From the NCBI RefSeq assembly GCF_002917105.1, contig NZ_PQFZ01000006.1:124001-188000 (forward strand): 64,000 nucleotides of DNA, written 5' to 3'. The DNA is from Allobosea psychrotolerans. Lineage in GTDB: Bacteria; Pseudomonadota; Alphaproteobacteria; Rhizobiales; Beijerinckiaceae. The notes beneath the pieces were generated by a model, which saw only the letters and a program-made list of their open reading frames with translations, was not told the origin of the DNA and did not search any database. The position numbers and the translations under genes were made by a program. Numbering within the stretch: the first letter of the stretch is position 1; each line of letters begins with the position of its first letter. Positions 55,360 to 63,995 of this stretch are shown here, piece by piece.

Positions 55360-57102
55360 ATGTCGTTCACAGCCATCCGCAGCATCGCCTATAGCTCGCT
55401 GGCGACTACGCAGCTGCAGATGGCGCTGACCTCCTCCAATGTCGCCAATGCCGATACGGAGGGCTATTCGCGCAAGGTCGCGGTCCAGACCTCGGCCTCC
55501 ACGGGCACCATTGGAGCCGGGGTCTCGGTCACCGCCATCAAGAGCAATGTCGACAAATACCTGCTCAAGGATCTCGTGGCCGCGACCAGCACGCTGGGGG
55601 CCACGACCGCGACCGACAGCTTTGCGAGCAAGCTGCAGAACCTGCTCGGCTCGACGACCGGCAGCGACAGCGGCGGCACCTCGCTCGCCAACAGCATCGC
55701 CAATCTCGAAACGGCGCTGTCCTCGCTCGCCGGCACGCCCGAGAGCCAGACGCTGCAGGCGCAGGTCGTCGATGCGCTCGACACGCTTGCGAGCCAGTTG
55801 CGCGAGACATCCGCCGGCATCCAGGGCCTGCGCGCCGATGCCGATGACGGGATCGAGGACTCCGTCGACAGCATCAACGCATCCCTGAACAGCATCGCGA
55901 CCCTGAACAGCCAGATCGCGGCGGCCCAGGCACGGGGCGATGCCACGGGCGATCTGGAAGACCAGCGCAACACGGCACTGCAGACCCTCTCCGGGCAGAT
56001 GGACGTCAAATACTATGTGACATCCGACAACCAGATGCGGATCTCCACATCCACCGGCACGACCCTGCTCGACAGCAATGTCCACGAACTCTCCTATTCC
56101 AGCGCGGCGGCGGTCACCAGCGCGACGGTGTTCGACGGCATCACCGTCGACGGCAAGGACATCACCGCCGAGATCACCTCGGGCACGGTCGGGGCGCTGA
56201 TCGCGCAGCGCGACACCGAGCTCCCTGCCGCCCAGGCCGAGCTCGACGCGCTGGCCACAGGGCTGATCGAGACGCTCAACAGCGTCCATAATGCCGGCAG
56301 CTCATCGCCGCCGCCCACGACGCTGACCGGCACCAGCACGGTTTCCGCCAGCGACGCCCTGTCCGGCAGCGGCACCGTCCGCTTCGCCGTGACCGATGCC
56401 GATGGCGCGCTCGTCAGCTATCAGGACCTCGACCTCTCCGCCTACACGACCGTCGGCGATCTCGCCTCGGCGATCGACGCGATCGATGGCCTCTCGGCCT
56501 CGCTCAACAGCGCCGGCAAGCTCGTCGTCACGGCCGATGCTTCGGATACCGGCGTCGCGATCGTCGATATCGACAGTGCCATCGGCAGCGACGACCAGGG
56601 GCTTTCCGACTATTTCGGCCTGAACGACCTGTTGACCGGCAGCAGCGCGGCGACGATCTCGGTGCGCTCCGACCTGCTCGCGACGCCCGGCCTGCTCGCG
56701 ACCTCGGCCTTGTCGACGGCAGCCACGCTGACGGTCGGGGCCAGCGTCGTCAGCGTCGGCGAGAGCAGCGTCGCTGAGGCGATGAACGATGCCTTGAGCG
56801 GCAATCACAGCTTCACGGCTGCCGGCAAGCTCAAGGCGAGCACGACATCCTTCGCCGATTATGCGACCAGCATCGTCTCGACCATCGCCACGGCCGCCTC
56901 GAACGCCTCGACCGCCCTCGACAACGGTACCTCCGCCCGCCAGTCGCTCGCTGATTCGCTGTCCTCCCAATCGGGCGTGAATCTGGACGAGGAAACCGCG
57001 CGGTTGTCTGAGCTCGAGCAGCAATACGCGATGGCGAGCCAGCTCCTCGAAGCCTTGAACAACATGTTCGACACGCTGCTCCAGGCCGTGCAGTCGAGCT
57101 GA
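55360..57102 (+). CDS. flgK: flagellar hook-associated protein FlgK
   Basis: FlgK (HAP1) forms the hook-filament junction. It has 580 residues. The N-terminal motif has SIAYSSLATTQLQMALTSSN and VANADTEGYSRKVAVQTSAS; the helical D1 has LANSIANLETALSSLAGTPE and the conserved LNSQIAAAQARG. The C-terminus LSSQSGVNLDEETARLSELE and QQYAMASQLLEALNNMFDTL is the D0 signature. A strong GGGAGG lies before the ATG, perhaps needed because a repeat hairpin is upstream. Confidence 0.95.
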   Translation: MSFTAIRSIAYSSLATTQLQMALTSSNVANADTEGYSRKVAVQTSASTGTIGAGVSVTAIKSNVDKYLLKDLVAATSTLGATTATDSFASKLQNLLGSTTGSDSGGTSLANSIANLETALSSLAGTPESQTLQAQVVDALDTLASQLRETSAGIQGLRADADDGIEDSVDSINASLNSIATLNSQIAAAQARGDATGDLEDQRNTALQTLSGQMDVKYYVTSDNQMRISTSTGTTLLDSNVHELSYSSAAAVTSATVFDGITVDGKDITAEITSGTVGALIAQRDTELPAAQAELDALATGLIETLNSVHNAGSSSPPPTTLTGTSTVSASDALSGSGTVRFAVTDADGALVSYQDLDLSAYTTVGDLASAIDAIDGLSASLNSAGKLVVTADASDTGVAIVDIDSAIGSDDQGLSDYFGLNDLLTGSSAATISVRSDLLATPGLLATSALSTAATLTVGASVVSVGESSVAEAMNDALSGNHSFTAAGKLKASTTSFADYATSIVSTIATAASNASTALDNGTSARQSLADSLSSQSGVNLDEETARLSELEQQYAMASQLLEALNNMFDTLLQAVQSS

Positions 57103-57125
57103 CGAGCCAAGCGGAGGCAAAGACC

Positions 57126-58037
57126 ATGGTCACGCGCATCGCGACTTTCGCCTTGAACGACAGGATGCTTGCCGCCTCGCTGCGCACCCAGGCGAAGATG
57201 GGCGAAGTCCAGGTGCAGGAAGCCTCGGGCTCGGTATCGACGGATTATGGCGGCCTCGGCGGCTCGGCGAAAACCCTCGTCAGCCTCGAGGTCTCGCTCG
57301 CCCGTTCCAAGGCCTATGCCAACGCCGCCGACGAAGCCGGCAGCCGCATCGACGTCATGTACGATGCCCTCACTTCGATGACCGACATGTTGTCGAGCTT
57401 CAGGGCGAGCCTGTCCGGCGCCATCAGCGCCAGCACGACCGACGCCTCGGACACCACCTTGATCAGCACGGCACAGAACTATCTCACGGAGTTCGCTTCG
57501 CTGCTCAATACGCAGTTCGAGGGTCGCTATCTGTTTGCCGGCAGCGACACCACGCAGCCGGCGGTCGATCTCACCAACTACGCCGCCACCGACGTCGATA
57601 CCGCCGACACCTCCTATTACCAGGGCAATGCGACGACGGCCTCCGTGCGGGTCTCCTCCGAGCGCACGGTGAACTATGGCGTGACCGGCGACGATACCGC
57701 CTTCGAACAGGCGTTGCGTGCCCTCAGCGCCGTAGCGAACGCCACGACGACGCCGGATTCCGACACATTGCAGGCCATATCGGACCTCGTCGTCTCCGCG
57801 GTCGATGCGGTCTCGGCCGTGCAGGGGCGCCTCTCGGTCAATGCCGCAACGCTCGAACGCGCTTCGGCGACGCAGGCCGATTACCAGGACTTCACCTCCG
57901 GGCTGATCAGCGACGTAAGGGATGTCGACATCACCGCCGTCGCCGCCCAGCTCTCGTCCTACGAGACCCAGCTGCAGGCATCCTATGCGGCCTTGGCCAA
58001 GATCCAGTCGCTCAACCTGCTCGATTATCTGAAGTGA
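57126..58037 (+). CDS. flgL: flagellar hook-associated protein FlgL
   Basis: FlgL (HAP3) is the second junction protein, 303 residues. The N-terminal helix NDRMLAASLRTQAKMGEVQV and the GGLGGSAKTLVSLEVSLARS segment resemble flagellin-type D1; NTQFEGRYLFAGSDTTQPAV is the characteristic middle. The C-terminus has QLQASYAALAKIQSLNLLDY. It is shorter than many FlgL proteins. GCGGAGG precedes the ATG. It is the last flagellar gene of the block. Confidence 0.93.
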   Translation: MVTRIATFALNDRMLAASLRTQAKMGEVQVQEASGSVSTDYGGLGGSAKTLVSLEVSLARSKAYANAADEAGSRIDVMYDALTSMTDMLSSFRASLSGAISASTTDASDTTLISTAQNYLTEFASLLNTQFEGRYLFAGSDTTQPAVDLTNYAATDVDTADTSYYQGNATTASVRVSSERTVNYGVTGDDTAFEQALRALSAVANATTTPDSDTLQAISDLVVSAVDAVSAVQGRLSVNAATLERASATQADYQDFTSGLISDVRDVDITAVAAQLSSYETQLQASYAALAKIQSLNLLDYLK

Positions 58038-58414
58038 ACGACGGGCCGAGGCCGGGCTCGCCGAGCCGCCACCCGGGCGCTCCAGGCATTCCCGGCGATG
58101 CAAGGCCTTGAGCCGCCATCGGATCGCGATCGAGCCGGCACTCCCGGATCAGGTTCTTCACCTTCGCACGGCATCGCTAGAAGGTAAAAACATGATCGAT
58201 CTTAAAGGCTTGGAGCACCGCTTCTGTGAAGGACCGGCGCCCGCCTTTTCGCGCAATGCACGGGTCTCTCCACTTGCTCTTCACTCTCGCTTCGGGCAGG
58301 TTTCGCAGTGTTGCTGCCGTAAGTTCCAAGCGAAAATTCAGCCCAGCCCGACTACGGAGATTGCGTCCCCAGACCTGGAATGCCGTGGCATTTTGAGAGT
58401 TCGTAACCCGACCG
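58038..58414. other. 377 bp intergenic region, flgL to iclR
   Basis: No gene, long palindrome or clear terminator is visible. A short frame reading through 58192 has no supporting composition. The promoter of the IclR regulator is expected here. Confidence 0.5.
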
Positions 58415-59170
58415 ATGGACACGACACTTCAAAACGGCCTGATGGTTCTTGAAGCCTTGGCCAAGAGCGCTCGGCCGAGGAGCGTCGAAGATTTGGCGGC
58501 GCAGACGGAATTGAACGAAAGCAACGTTCAAAGCGCGCTCGAAGCCTTCGAATTTGCAGGATATCTCGCGCGCGAGCCGGCCACCGGCCGCTATGGGCTG
58601 TCCTTGAAGCTATGGGGATTGGGGGTCGGCCTGTTGTCCCGGCTCGACCTGAAGCGGGAGGCGCAGCGCCACCTCTCGGAGCTCGCCTTGCGGACGCGCG
58701 AAACCGTGCACCTCTCGGTCCTGACCGGAGCGGACGTGATCTATATCGACAAGATCGACAGTCCCGAGCTTCTCCACGCCAGTTCGGAGATCGGCGGCAA
58801 GGCCCCGGCCCATGCGGTTGCGATCGGGAAGGCGATTCTTGCGTTTCAGCCCGCTCATATCATCGAAGCGATCGGGCGGAATCTTGCCGTCTTTACGCCG
58901 AAGCCCGTCAACAGCCTCGAGGCTCTCCAGCACGAGCTGTCGACGATCCGCTCGCTGGGCTATGCCGTCAATCTCGGGGAATGGCGTGGCGCCGTCTATG
59001 GGCTGGCGGCACCGATCAGACGCGCCGATGGCGTGGTCGAGGCGGCTGTCGGAATCTCGGGGCCGTCCACCCGCCTGACCTCGGACATGATTGCTTTGGT
59101 TGCCGAGCAAGTCGTCGAGGCTGCAGACGACATATCGCGCGGGCTCGGCTATCGCGGAGGCTGGGGATAG
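58415..59170 (+). CDS. IclR family transcriptional regulator
   Basis: This is a 251-residue regulator. The N-terminal winged HTH has MVLEALAKSARPRSVEDLAA and SNVQSALEAFEFAGYLAREP. The ligand-binding domain includes VHLSVLTGADVIYIDKIDSP and APAHAVAIGKAILAF, with GISGPSTRLTSDM near the end. IclR proteins control small-molecule catabolism, but no catabolic gene is adjacent, so its target is unclear. There is no good ribosome site directly before the ATG. Confidence 0.92.
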   Translation: MDTTLQNGLMVLEALAKSARPRSVEDLAAQTELNESNVQSALEAFEFAGYLAREPATGRYGLSLKLWGLGVGLLSRLDLKREAQRHLSELALRTRETVHLSVLTGADVIYIDKIDSPELLHASSEIGGKAPAHAVAIGKAILAFQPAHIIEAIGRNLAVFTPKPVNSLEALQHELSTIRSLGYAVNLGEWRGAVYGLAAPIRRADGVVEAAVGISGPSTRLTSDMIALVAEQVVEAADDISRGLGYRGGWG

Positions 59171-59257
59171 CTGCTTTCCGTCTCCGATAGCCCCGTCAGC
59201 GCCCGGTTTTTCACGCCTCCTCCTGGCCGGGACTGCGTTTCCAGATCATCTCGCCTA

Positions 59258-59391
59258 GAGCAGGATGCGAGAAAATGGGCACCGGTTTTTCGCATTGATC
59301 CTGCTCTCACTCCTGGATGAGAGACGGATTCAGATTTCAGATGGGATCACTTGTTGATCCCCTCTGAAATCATCCGGCTCTGGGCCACCTC
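59258..59391. repeat. composite palindromic repeat, family B, copy 2 (inverted)
   Basis: GAGCAGGATGCGAGAAAATG, GCACCGGTTTTTCGCA and ATCCTGCTC form one hairpin; ATTTCAGATGGGATCAC and GATCCCCTCTGAAAT the other. The reverse complement matches 2883-3007 almost throughout. It fills most of the gap before the next gene. Confidence 0.92.
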
Positions 59392-59492
59392 CATGCGCTT
59401 ACACGCTTGACGGGGGCTTGCTGGTGCAAGCACAGGCTATCCAGTAACAAAAAAACGGGACGGGAAACGCATTGGCGACGGGACAGCCGGGA

Positions 59493-60722
59493 ATGACGGA
59501 CACGAAGGTCTTCAGGCGCCGAGTCTATCATATTGGTGGCTACGACCATGCGCGCCCGGAGATTGTGCATGGCCGCTTCGTCAGGGAGCTGCGGCGCTTC
59601 GAGCGGGTCTGGGCGGCGTCCGCCACAGCGTCCGAACCCAGCATCGCCGAGGATCTGGCGACCTGGCAGGTGCAGACGAGCGGCGCCAATTGGCAAAGCG
59701 AGACGGAATTCTGCCTGGTCCGCTGGGATGACGTGATCGCGACGACGGGCGCCGCCCCGATGTGGCGGCGCCTTCCCGGCGGGCTGTTGTCGTTTTTCGA
59801 CTTCATCCTGGCCGGAGCCTTCTGGGGATATCTGCGCGCCAGCTGGCGCTATGCGATGTTCTTTCTCTATCCCTTCCTGATCCTGGCGGTCCTGACCTTG
59901 CTCGCCTTGGCTGGCGGACTGGCGCTGGCGCGCGCGACCGGCTCCGGCCTGACCGGAATCGGGGCCGGTATCGGCATGTTCCTGCTGCTGTTTCATGCGG
60001 CGCAGCGCTGGCTGTATCTCGGACTGCTCCTTGACGACTGGATCTTCTCGCGCCGCTACATCCGCCGTGGCGATGCCGTACTCGACGATCGCTTGCAGCG
60101 CGTGGCGGCCGACATCATCCGGGCGGCGCAGGATGACGCGGTCGATGAAATCCTCATCATCGGGCACAGCCTCGGAGCCGTGCTTGCCATCGATCTGATC
60201 GATCGCGCGATCACGGCTGGGTTGCTGCCGCGCGATGGCGGCCCCCGCATCACGTTTCTCTCCGCCGGCTCCTCGGTGCTCAAGATCGGGCTCCACCGCG
60301 GAGCAAGCCGGCTTCGCGCCGCCGTTGCGCGCTTGAGCGCCGTCCACAGACTGTTCTGGGCCGACTACCAGGCGCGCTCGGACGTGATGAACTTCTATCG
60401 CAGCGATCCGCTGCCCTTGATGGGCCTCGCCAAGACGGACTCGCCGCTCATCCGCAGCGTCAGCATCAGGCGCATGCTCGACCCGGCGCGCTACCCCCGC
60501 ATTCGCAGGAACTGGTACCGGATGCATTGCCAGTTCGTCCGGGGCAACGACCGGCGCGCGCCATACGACTATTTCATGTTCACCTGCGGCCCGCTCGATG
60601 CGGAACGGCAAGCACGATCAAAGGACGGCGCCATGCACGCATTCGATACCGAGGGCAGAGTGCTCGACACAGCCTCATCGACTCGGGCTGGCGCAAATCC
60701 AGTAGAGGCCCCCCAGCAATGA
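59493..60722 (+). CDS. membrane-anchored alpha/beta hydrolase
   Basis: This is a 409-residue protein with a hydrophobic region at about residues 125-185 (three segments, including FFLYPFLILAVLTLLALAGG) and a soluble alpha/beta-hydrolase domain after it. The nucleophile elbow is GHSLGAVLAIDLID (about residue 228). The N-terminus HIGGYDHARPEIVHGRFVRE is conserved-looking but unassigned. The ATG at 59493 overlaps no other gene; an upstream TTG is unlikely. Its stop overlaps the next gene (ATGA), a membrane methyltransferase-like protein, suggesting joint lipid or prenyl modification. The substrate is unknown. Confidence 0.82.
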   Translation: MTDTKVFRRRVYHIGGYDHARPEIVHGRFVRELRRFERVWAASATASEPSIAEDLATWQVQTSGANWQSETEFCLVRWDDVIATTGAAPMWRRLPGGLLSFFDFILAGAFWGYLRASWRYAMFFLYPFLILAVLTLLALAGGLALARATGSGLTGIGAGIGMFLLLFHAAQRWLYLGLLLDDWIFSRRYIRRGDAVLDDRLQRVAADIIRAAQDDAVDEILIIGHSLGAVLAIDLIDRAITAGLLPRDGGPRITFLSAGSSVLKIGLHRGASRLRAAVARLSAVHRLFWADYQARSDVMNFYRSDPLPLMGLAKTDSPLIRSVSIRRMLDPARYPRIRRNWYRMHCQFVRGNDRRAPYDYFMFTCGPLDAERQARSKDGAMHAFDTEGRVLDTASSTRAGANPVEAPQQ

Positions 60723-61303
60723 CCCTGACCATCGCGAAGGCGATCTACGTCCTGCTTGCCGTCGGCTGGTATGTCATCCGGATTCCGCATGAACGGCGCT
60801 CGCGGCGCACGCCGATCTCCCGCAGCGCCCGCGGAATGCGGGAGATCGTGTTGCTGACGATCTCGTTCACCGGGCTCGGGCTCCTGCCCTTCATTTATGT
60901 CGCAACCGGGTTTCCGCGCTTTGCGAATTATCAGTTCCAGCCGCTGCTGGCCTGGATCGGTGCCGCGATCGCGGTTGCGTCCCTGGTCCTGTTTCGTCTC
61001 ACGCACCGCGCGCTCGGCCGCAACTGGTCGGTGTCGCTGGATCTGCGCGAGAGCCATCGCCTCGTCACCGAAGGCGTCTATCGCTATGTCCGGCATCCCA
61101 TGTATTCGGCCTTCTGGCTCTGGGCGATCGCGCAGGCCTTGCTGCTGCCGAACCTCGTCGCCGGCCTGTCGGGCCTGGTCGGTTTCGGCATTCTGTATTC
61201 CTTTCGCGTTGCACAAGAGGAACGCCTGATGCTCGACGCCTTCGGAGCGGAATACGCCGACTACATGGCGCGCACGGGCCGCGTCATACCGAGGGTCAGC
61301 TAG
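60719..61303 (+). CDS. ICMT/PEMT-like membrane methyltransferase
   Basis: This is a 194-residue protein with about four hydrophobic segments. The C-terminal half has TEGVYRYVRHPMYSAFWLWA and EERLMLDAFGAEYADYMART, the signature of isoprenylcysteine carboxyl methyltransferases and phospholipid methyltransferases. The substrate is unknown, and bacterial members often modify lipids or quinone-type molecules. It starts at 60719 in an ATGA overlap with the hydrolase gene. Confidence 0.87.
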   Translation: MTLTIAKAIYVLLAVGWYVIRIPHERRSRRTPISRSARGMREIVLLTISFTGLGLLPFIYVATGFPRFANYQFQPLLAWIGAAIAVASLVLFRLTHRALGRNWSVSLDLRESHRLVTEGVYRYVRHPMYSAFWLWAIAQALLLPNLVAGLSGLVGFGILYSFRVAQEERLMLDAFGAEYADYMARTGRVIPRVS

Positions 61304-61570
61304 GGAACATAAACGCTGTCACCACGTTTTGAAGCGTATGCAGCCATCGCTGCAGAGGTAGCCTGTTATAGGCTCATCGGAAACCATAAATCAGAGCACT
61401 TCAGTCTCATCCGGCTTAGGTGATTGAAAACGCAGGCGATATCTGGAATACTCTGCCCTGTGCCTCACGACCGTTGTTCGGCACGGGAAATGGGCATGGT
61501 GTTGCGCATCCGCACTAGTAGTCGAACTTCTACCATCCATAGTTAGACTGTTCTCAACGAGGGCGAATCA

Positions 61571-61696
61571 ATGAAAAAGCTTCTGGTGTTGACCGTGTCT
61601 GTTGCGCTGATGGGCGTCGGAGGATGTGCATCCATAGGCAAGGGCAAAGGCAAAGCCCCCCCGCCATCTTCTGCGCCGATCGTGACGAAGGGCTAG
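61571..61696 (+). CDS. 41-residue lipoprotein
   Basis: A short gene: MKKLLVLTVSVALMGVGGCA gives a signal with lipobox VGGC, and the acylated Cys is residue 19. The mature peptide is only 23 residues (contains SIGKGKGKAPPP). The ATG follows GAGGG. A perfect terminator follows 14 nt after the stop, so this is its own transcript. Its small size and Pro/Lys-rich tail resemble entericidin-type or rhizobial envelope peptides; no function is assigned. Confidence 0.8.
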   Translation: MKKLLVLTVSVALMGVGGCASIGKGKGKAPPPSSAPIVTKG

Positions 61697-61710
61697 CCCT
61701 AGCTAGATTG

Positions 61711-61738
61711 AAAACGGCCGGTCCAACCGGCCGTTTTC
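61711..61738 (+). terminator. rho-independent terminator
   Basis: AACGGCCGGT and ACCGGCCGTT pair with a 4-nt loop, followed by TTTCTT. It ends the small lipoprotein transcript; the leading AAAA makes it usable from the other side as well. Confidence 0.9.
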
Positions 61739-61833
61739 TTACTCTGGGTTAGAGATCGCTCCAGTCATTCGACGATACGGCGACAGCGATCGCTGTGCCG
61801 GTATACGTTCCTCGCGAAAGCAGGAGTTATGCG

Positions 61834-62523
61834 GTGTGGCTTGATCTGAACCGACAAACGCGCGCTTGGGCCTCTATAGCCTGCGCTGCGGGCATGTTCT
61901 GCGGCCTCGGGCCGACCCAGGCGCAGGATCGCTTTGCGCCCCCCGACGACAATCAGATGACCATCACGCAGGACGCTCCGGCCGTCCGCGGGACCCGGCA
62001 TCGCGCCCCGCGACGGGAAGCGAGCCAGCGGACCGACCAATATTACGTGGAATTCCGGTCGCGCTACGCTCTCAGCTATGGCCACACCTTTCTCGTTTAT
62101 GGCCGGCTGAACGCCAAGGGCGAGATCGGCCAGGTCACGGCCGATCAGGTCGCCGGGCTGCACCCGGCAGGCGAAGGACCGCAGCTTTGGTCCGTCGGGC
62201 ATGTTCTGCCTGTTCCGGCCGAGACCGGCCCCAGCGATGGCGATCTCGAGGACGAATACATCTCGGCGCGCTTCAGGGTCCCCCTGAACGAGGCCCAGTA
62301 CCGCCGCGTTGCGGCCTATATCAGGAACAAGCAGAAGACCTCTCCGGCCTGGCATGCGGTGCTCTATAACTGCAACAGGTGGGTCGGCGAGGTCGCGACA
62401 TTCATGGGATTGCAGGCGCCCAGCAACACCCTGCTTTATCCGGCCGACTACATCGCCAGCCTGCGGTCGCTCAACAGAGGCAGGGTTACCGAGTCGGCCT
62501 TTTCGGCCCACCGCGTTCAATAA
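61834..62523 (+). CDS. secreted protein with His and NCN motifs
   Basis: This is a 229-residue predicted exported protein. The GTG at 61834 is chosen because CAGGAG lies 7 nt upstream; it gives a signal-like N-terminus ending PTQAQD. The body has YALSYGHTFLVYGRLNAKGE and WHAVLYNCNRWVGEVATFMG, in which His and Cys sit as in circularly permuted NlpC/P60 or related papain-like folds. That is a pattern guess and not a recognised family. If true, it would act on the cell wall or on amide bonds in the periplasm. The convergent L,D-transpeptidase gene lies beyond a palindrome. Confidence 0.7.
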   Translation: MWLDLNRQTRAWASIACAAGMFCGLGPTQAQDRFAPPDDNQMTITQDAPAVRGTRHRAPRREASQRTDQYYVEFRSRYALSYGHTFLVYGRLNAKGEIGQVTADQVAGLHPAGEGPQLWSVGHVLPVPAETGPSDGDLEDEYISARFRVPLNEAQYRRVAAYIRNKQKTSPAWHAVLYNCNRWVGEVATFMGLQAPSNTLLYPADYIASLRSLNRGRVTESAFSAHRVQ

Positions 62524-62551
62524 GCGGCAGCGTTTCCGGTCTTCCCGCGAT

Positions 62552-62644
62552 AGAGCAAGGATCCAACTGGATCTTTGCTCTATGGTTTTGTTTTATCGCA
62601 TTTTCTTCACGCGAACCGGTGTCCGCTTCGCTGGAAAACGCTCT
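62552..62644. repeat. palindromic repeat between convergent genes
   Basis: AGAGCAAGGATCC, AACT, GGATCTTTGCTCT form a hairpin, followed by CACGCGAACCGGTGTCC and ending AACGCTCT. It belongs to the same broad AGAGC-type repeats as 7551-7660 and ends both converging transcripts. Confidence 0.75.
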
Positions 62645-62649
62645 GGCGA

Positions 62650-63144
62650 TCAGCGCAGGACCAGAACCGGGGTTCCGACCGAGACGCGGTCGAACAGGTC
62701 GACGATATCGTCGTTGAACATCCGGAAGCAGCCATAGGACGCAAAGGTGCCGATCGAATCCGGCCGATTGGTGCCATGGATCGCATATTGGCCGCCCCCG
62801 GACAGCGTCAGCGCGCGTGCGCCCATCGGGTTTCGCGGCGAGCCCCCCGGGATGACGTCGGGCAGCTTCGGGTTGTCGCGCTTGATTTCGTCGGGCGGCG
62901 ACCAGGCGGGCTCGACATGCTTGCCCTCGACCAGCACCTCGCCAAGCCATTGCTTGGAGGCCTTCCCGACCGCGACCTGGTAGCGGATGGCCGTGCCATC
63001 GCCCTGCACCAGATACAAACGCCGTTCCTTGGTCTTGATGACGATCGCGCCCGGTGCCGCCTCGCCCCTATAGGCAACGATTTCACGTGCGCCAGCCGGC
63101 ATGGCAACCGCCAATGCGAGCAATACGATACCTGTCCGCAGCAT
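62650..63144 (-). CDS. L,D-transpeptidase (YkuD family)
   Basis: This is a periplasmic peptidoglycan cross-linking or lipoprotein-attaching enzyme, 164 residues. The N-terminal signal peptide ends at about residue 19 (PAGA); the ATG at 63144 is preferred over one at 63186 that would extend the leader. The YkuD motif is GQYAIHGTN then SIGTFASYGCFRMFNDD, with the catalytic Cys. The usual His in SHGC reads Tyr (SYGC), which occurs in some family members. RNPMGARAL precedes the motif. It is convergent with a secreted protein gene. Confidence 0.9.
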   Translation of the reverse strand: MLRTGIVLLALAVAMPAGAREIVAYRGEAAPGAIVIKTKERRLYLVQGDGTAIRYQVAVGKASKQWLGEVLVEGKHVEPAWSPPDEIKRDNPKLPDVIPGGSPRNPMGARALTLSGGGQYAIHGTNRPDSIGTFASYGCFRMFNDDIVDLFDRVSVGTPVLVLR

Positions 63145-63266
63145 CACGTCTGAGCCCCAGCCATTGTCGAGAGACAAGATTACCATAACTCAGTAACCCA
63201 TGGATACCTAACCGGAAATTGGCCGCCCAAGCGACTGGCCAAGCCCTCCATCTCGGGATCGTGCAG

Positions 63267-63995
63267 CTAAAGGTCGGTGCTTTGCGGCAGGATCACGAGA
63301 TCGCGGATCGTCACGTTGCGCGGCCGGCTGAGCATGAAGAAGACGGCTTCCGCCACCTCTTCGGCTTCGATCAGGCCGCCGGCAGCACGCTCGGCTTCGA
63401 GCTTTTCGCGCGGCCAGTCCGCGATCAGCGCCGTCACGACCGGGCCGGGCAGGACCGCGCCGACACGCAGGCCGTGCGGAATGACCTGACGGCGGACGGC
63501 ATGAACGAAGGCCTGCACCGCGTGCTTGGAGGCGGTGTAGATCGGCTCCCACACCACCGGGACGATGCCGGCGACCGAACTCGTGACGAGGATATCGCCG
63601 GTCTTGCGCGCGATCATATGCGGCAGCACGGCGTGGATGCTGCGGAAGGTGGCGTTGACGTTGAGATTCAGCATCCGGTCCCAGGCATCGGGATCGCCGT
63701 CGCTGACCGGCCCGCCGACATAGGAGCCGGCATTGGCATGGAAGATGTCCAGCTGGCCGGTCCTGGCGAGAATCTGCGGCATCATGCCGGCGACCGAAGC
63801 GGCATCGGTCAGATCGACGACGAGTGGAATCGCCGCCGCGCCGAGAGGGCCGCATATGCGAGCCAGCGCTGCTTCGTCGCGATCGACCAGAACGACGCAG
63901 GCTCCGGCGGCGAGCAGGCGCTTTGCGCAGGCAAGCCCGATCCCCGAGGCGGCGCCCGTGATCGCGGCGGTTTTTCCGGCCATTTGCTGCGTCAC
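63267..63995 (-). CDS. SDR family oxidoreductase
   Basis: This is a short-chain dehydrogenase of 242 residues. TGAASGIG binds the cofactor at about residue 14, [10 protein letters not shown] replaces the usual [15 protein letters not shown] carries the catalytic Ser and YTASK the Tyr and Lys. [12 protein letters not shown] follows. The C-terminus LPQSTDL is short. The substrate is unknown; some such proteins are ribitol or sugar-alcohol dehydrogenases. Its start is only 5 nt from the window edge, so the upstream context cannot be seen. Confidence 0.88.
   Translation of the reverse strand: MTQQMAGKTAAITGAASGIGLACAKRLLAAGACVVLVDRDEAALARICGPLGAAAIPLVVDLTDAASVAGMMPQILARTGQLDIFHANAGSYVGGPVSDGDPDAWDRMLNLNVNATFRSIHAVLPHMIARKTGDILVTSSVAGIVPVVWEPIYTASKHAVQAFVHAVRRQVIPHGLRVGAVLPGPVVTALIADWPREKLEAERAAGGLIEAEEVAEAVFFMLSRPRNVTIRDLVILPQSTDL

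Noticed and set aside
58108-58452. A 114-codon plus-strand frame between flgL and iclR
   Set aside because: It overlaps the IclR start in another frame, has no ribosome site and a Cys/Ser-rich composition unlike the neighbouring genes.
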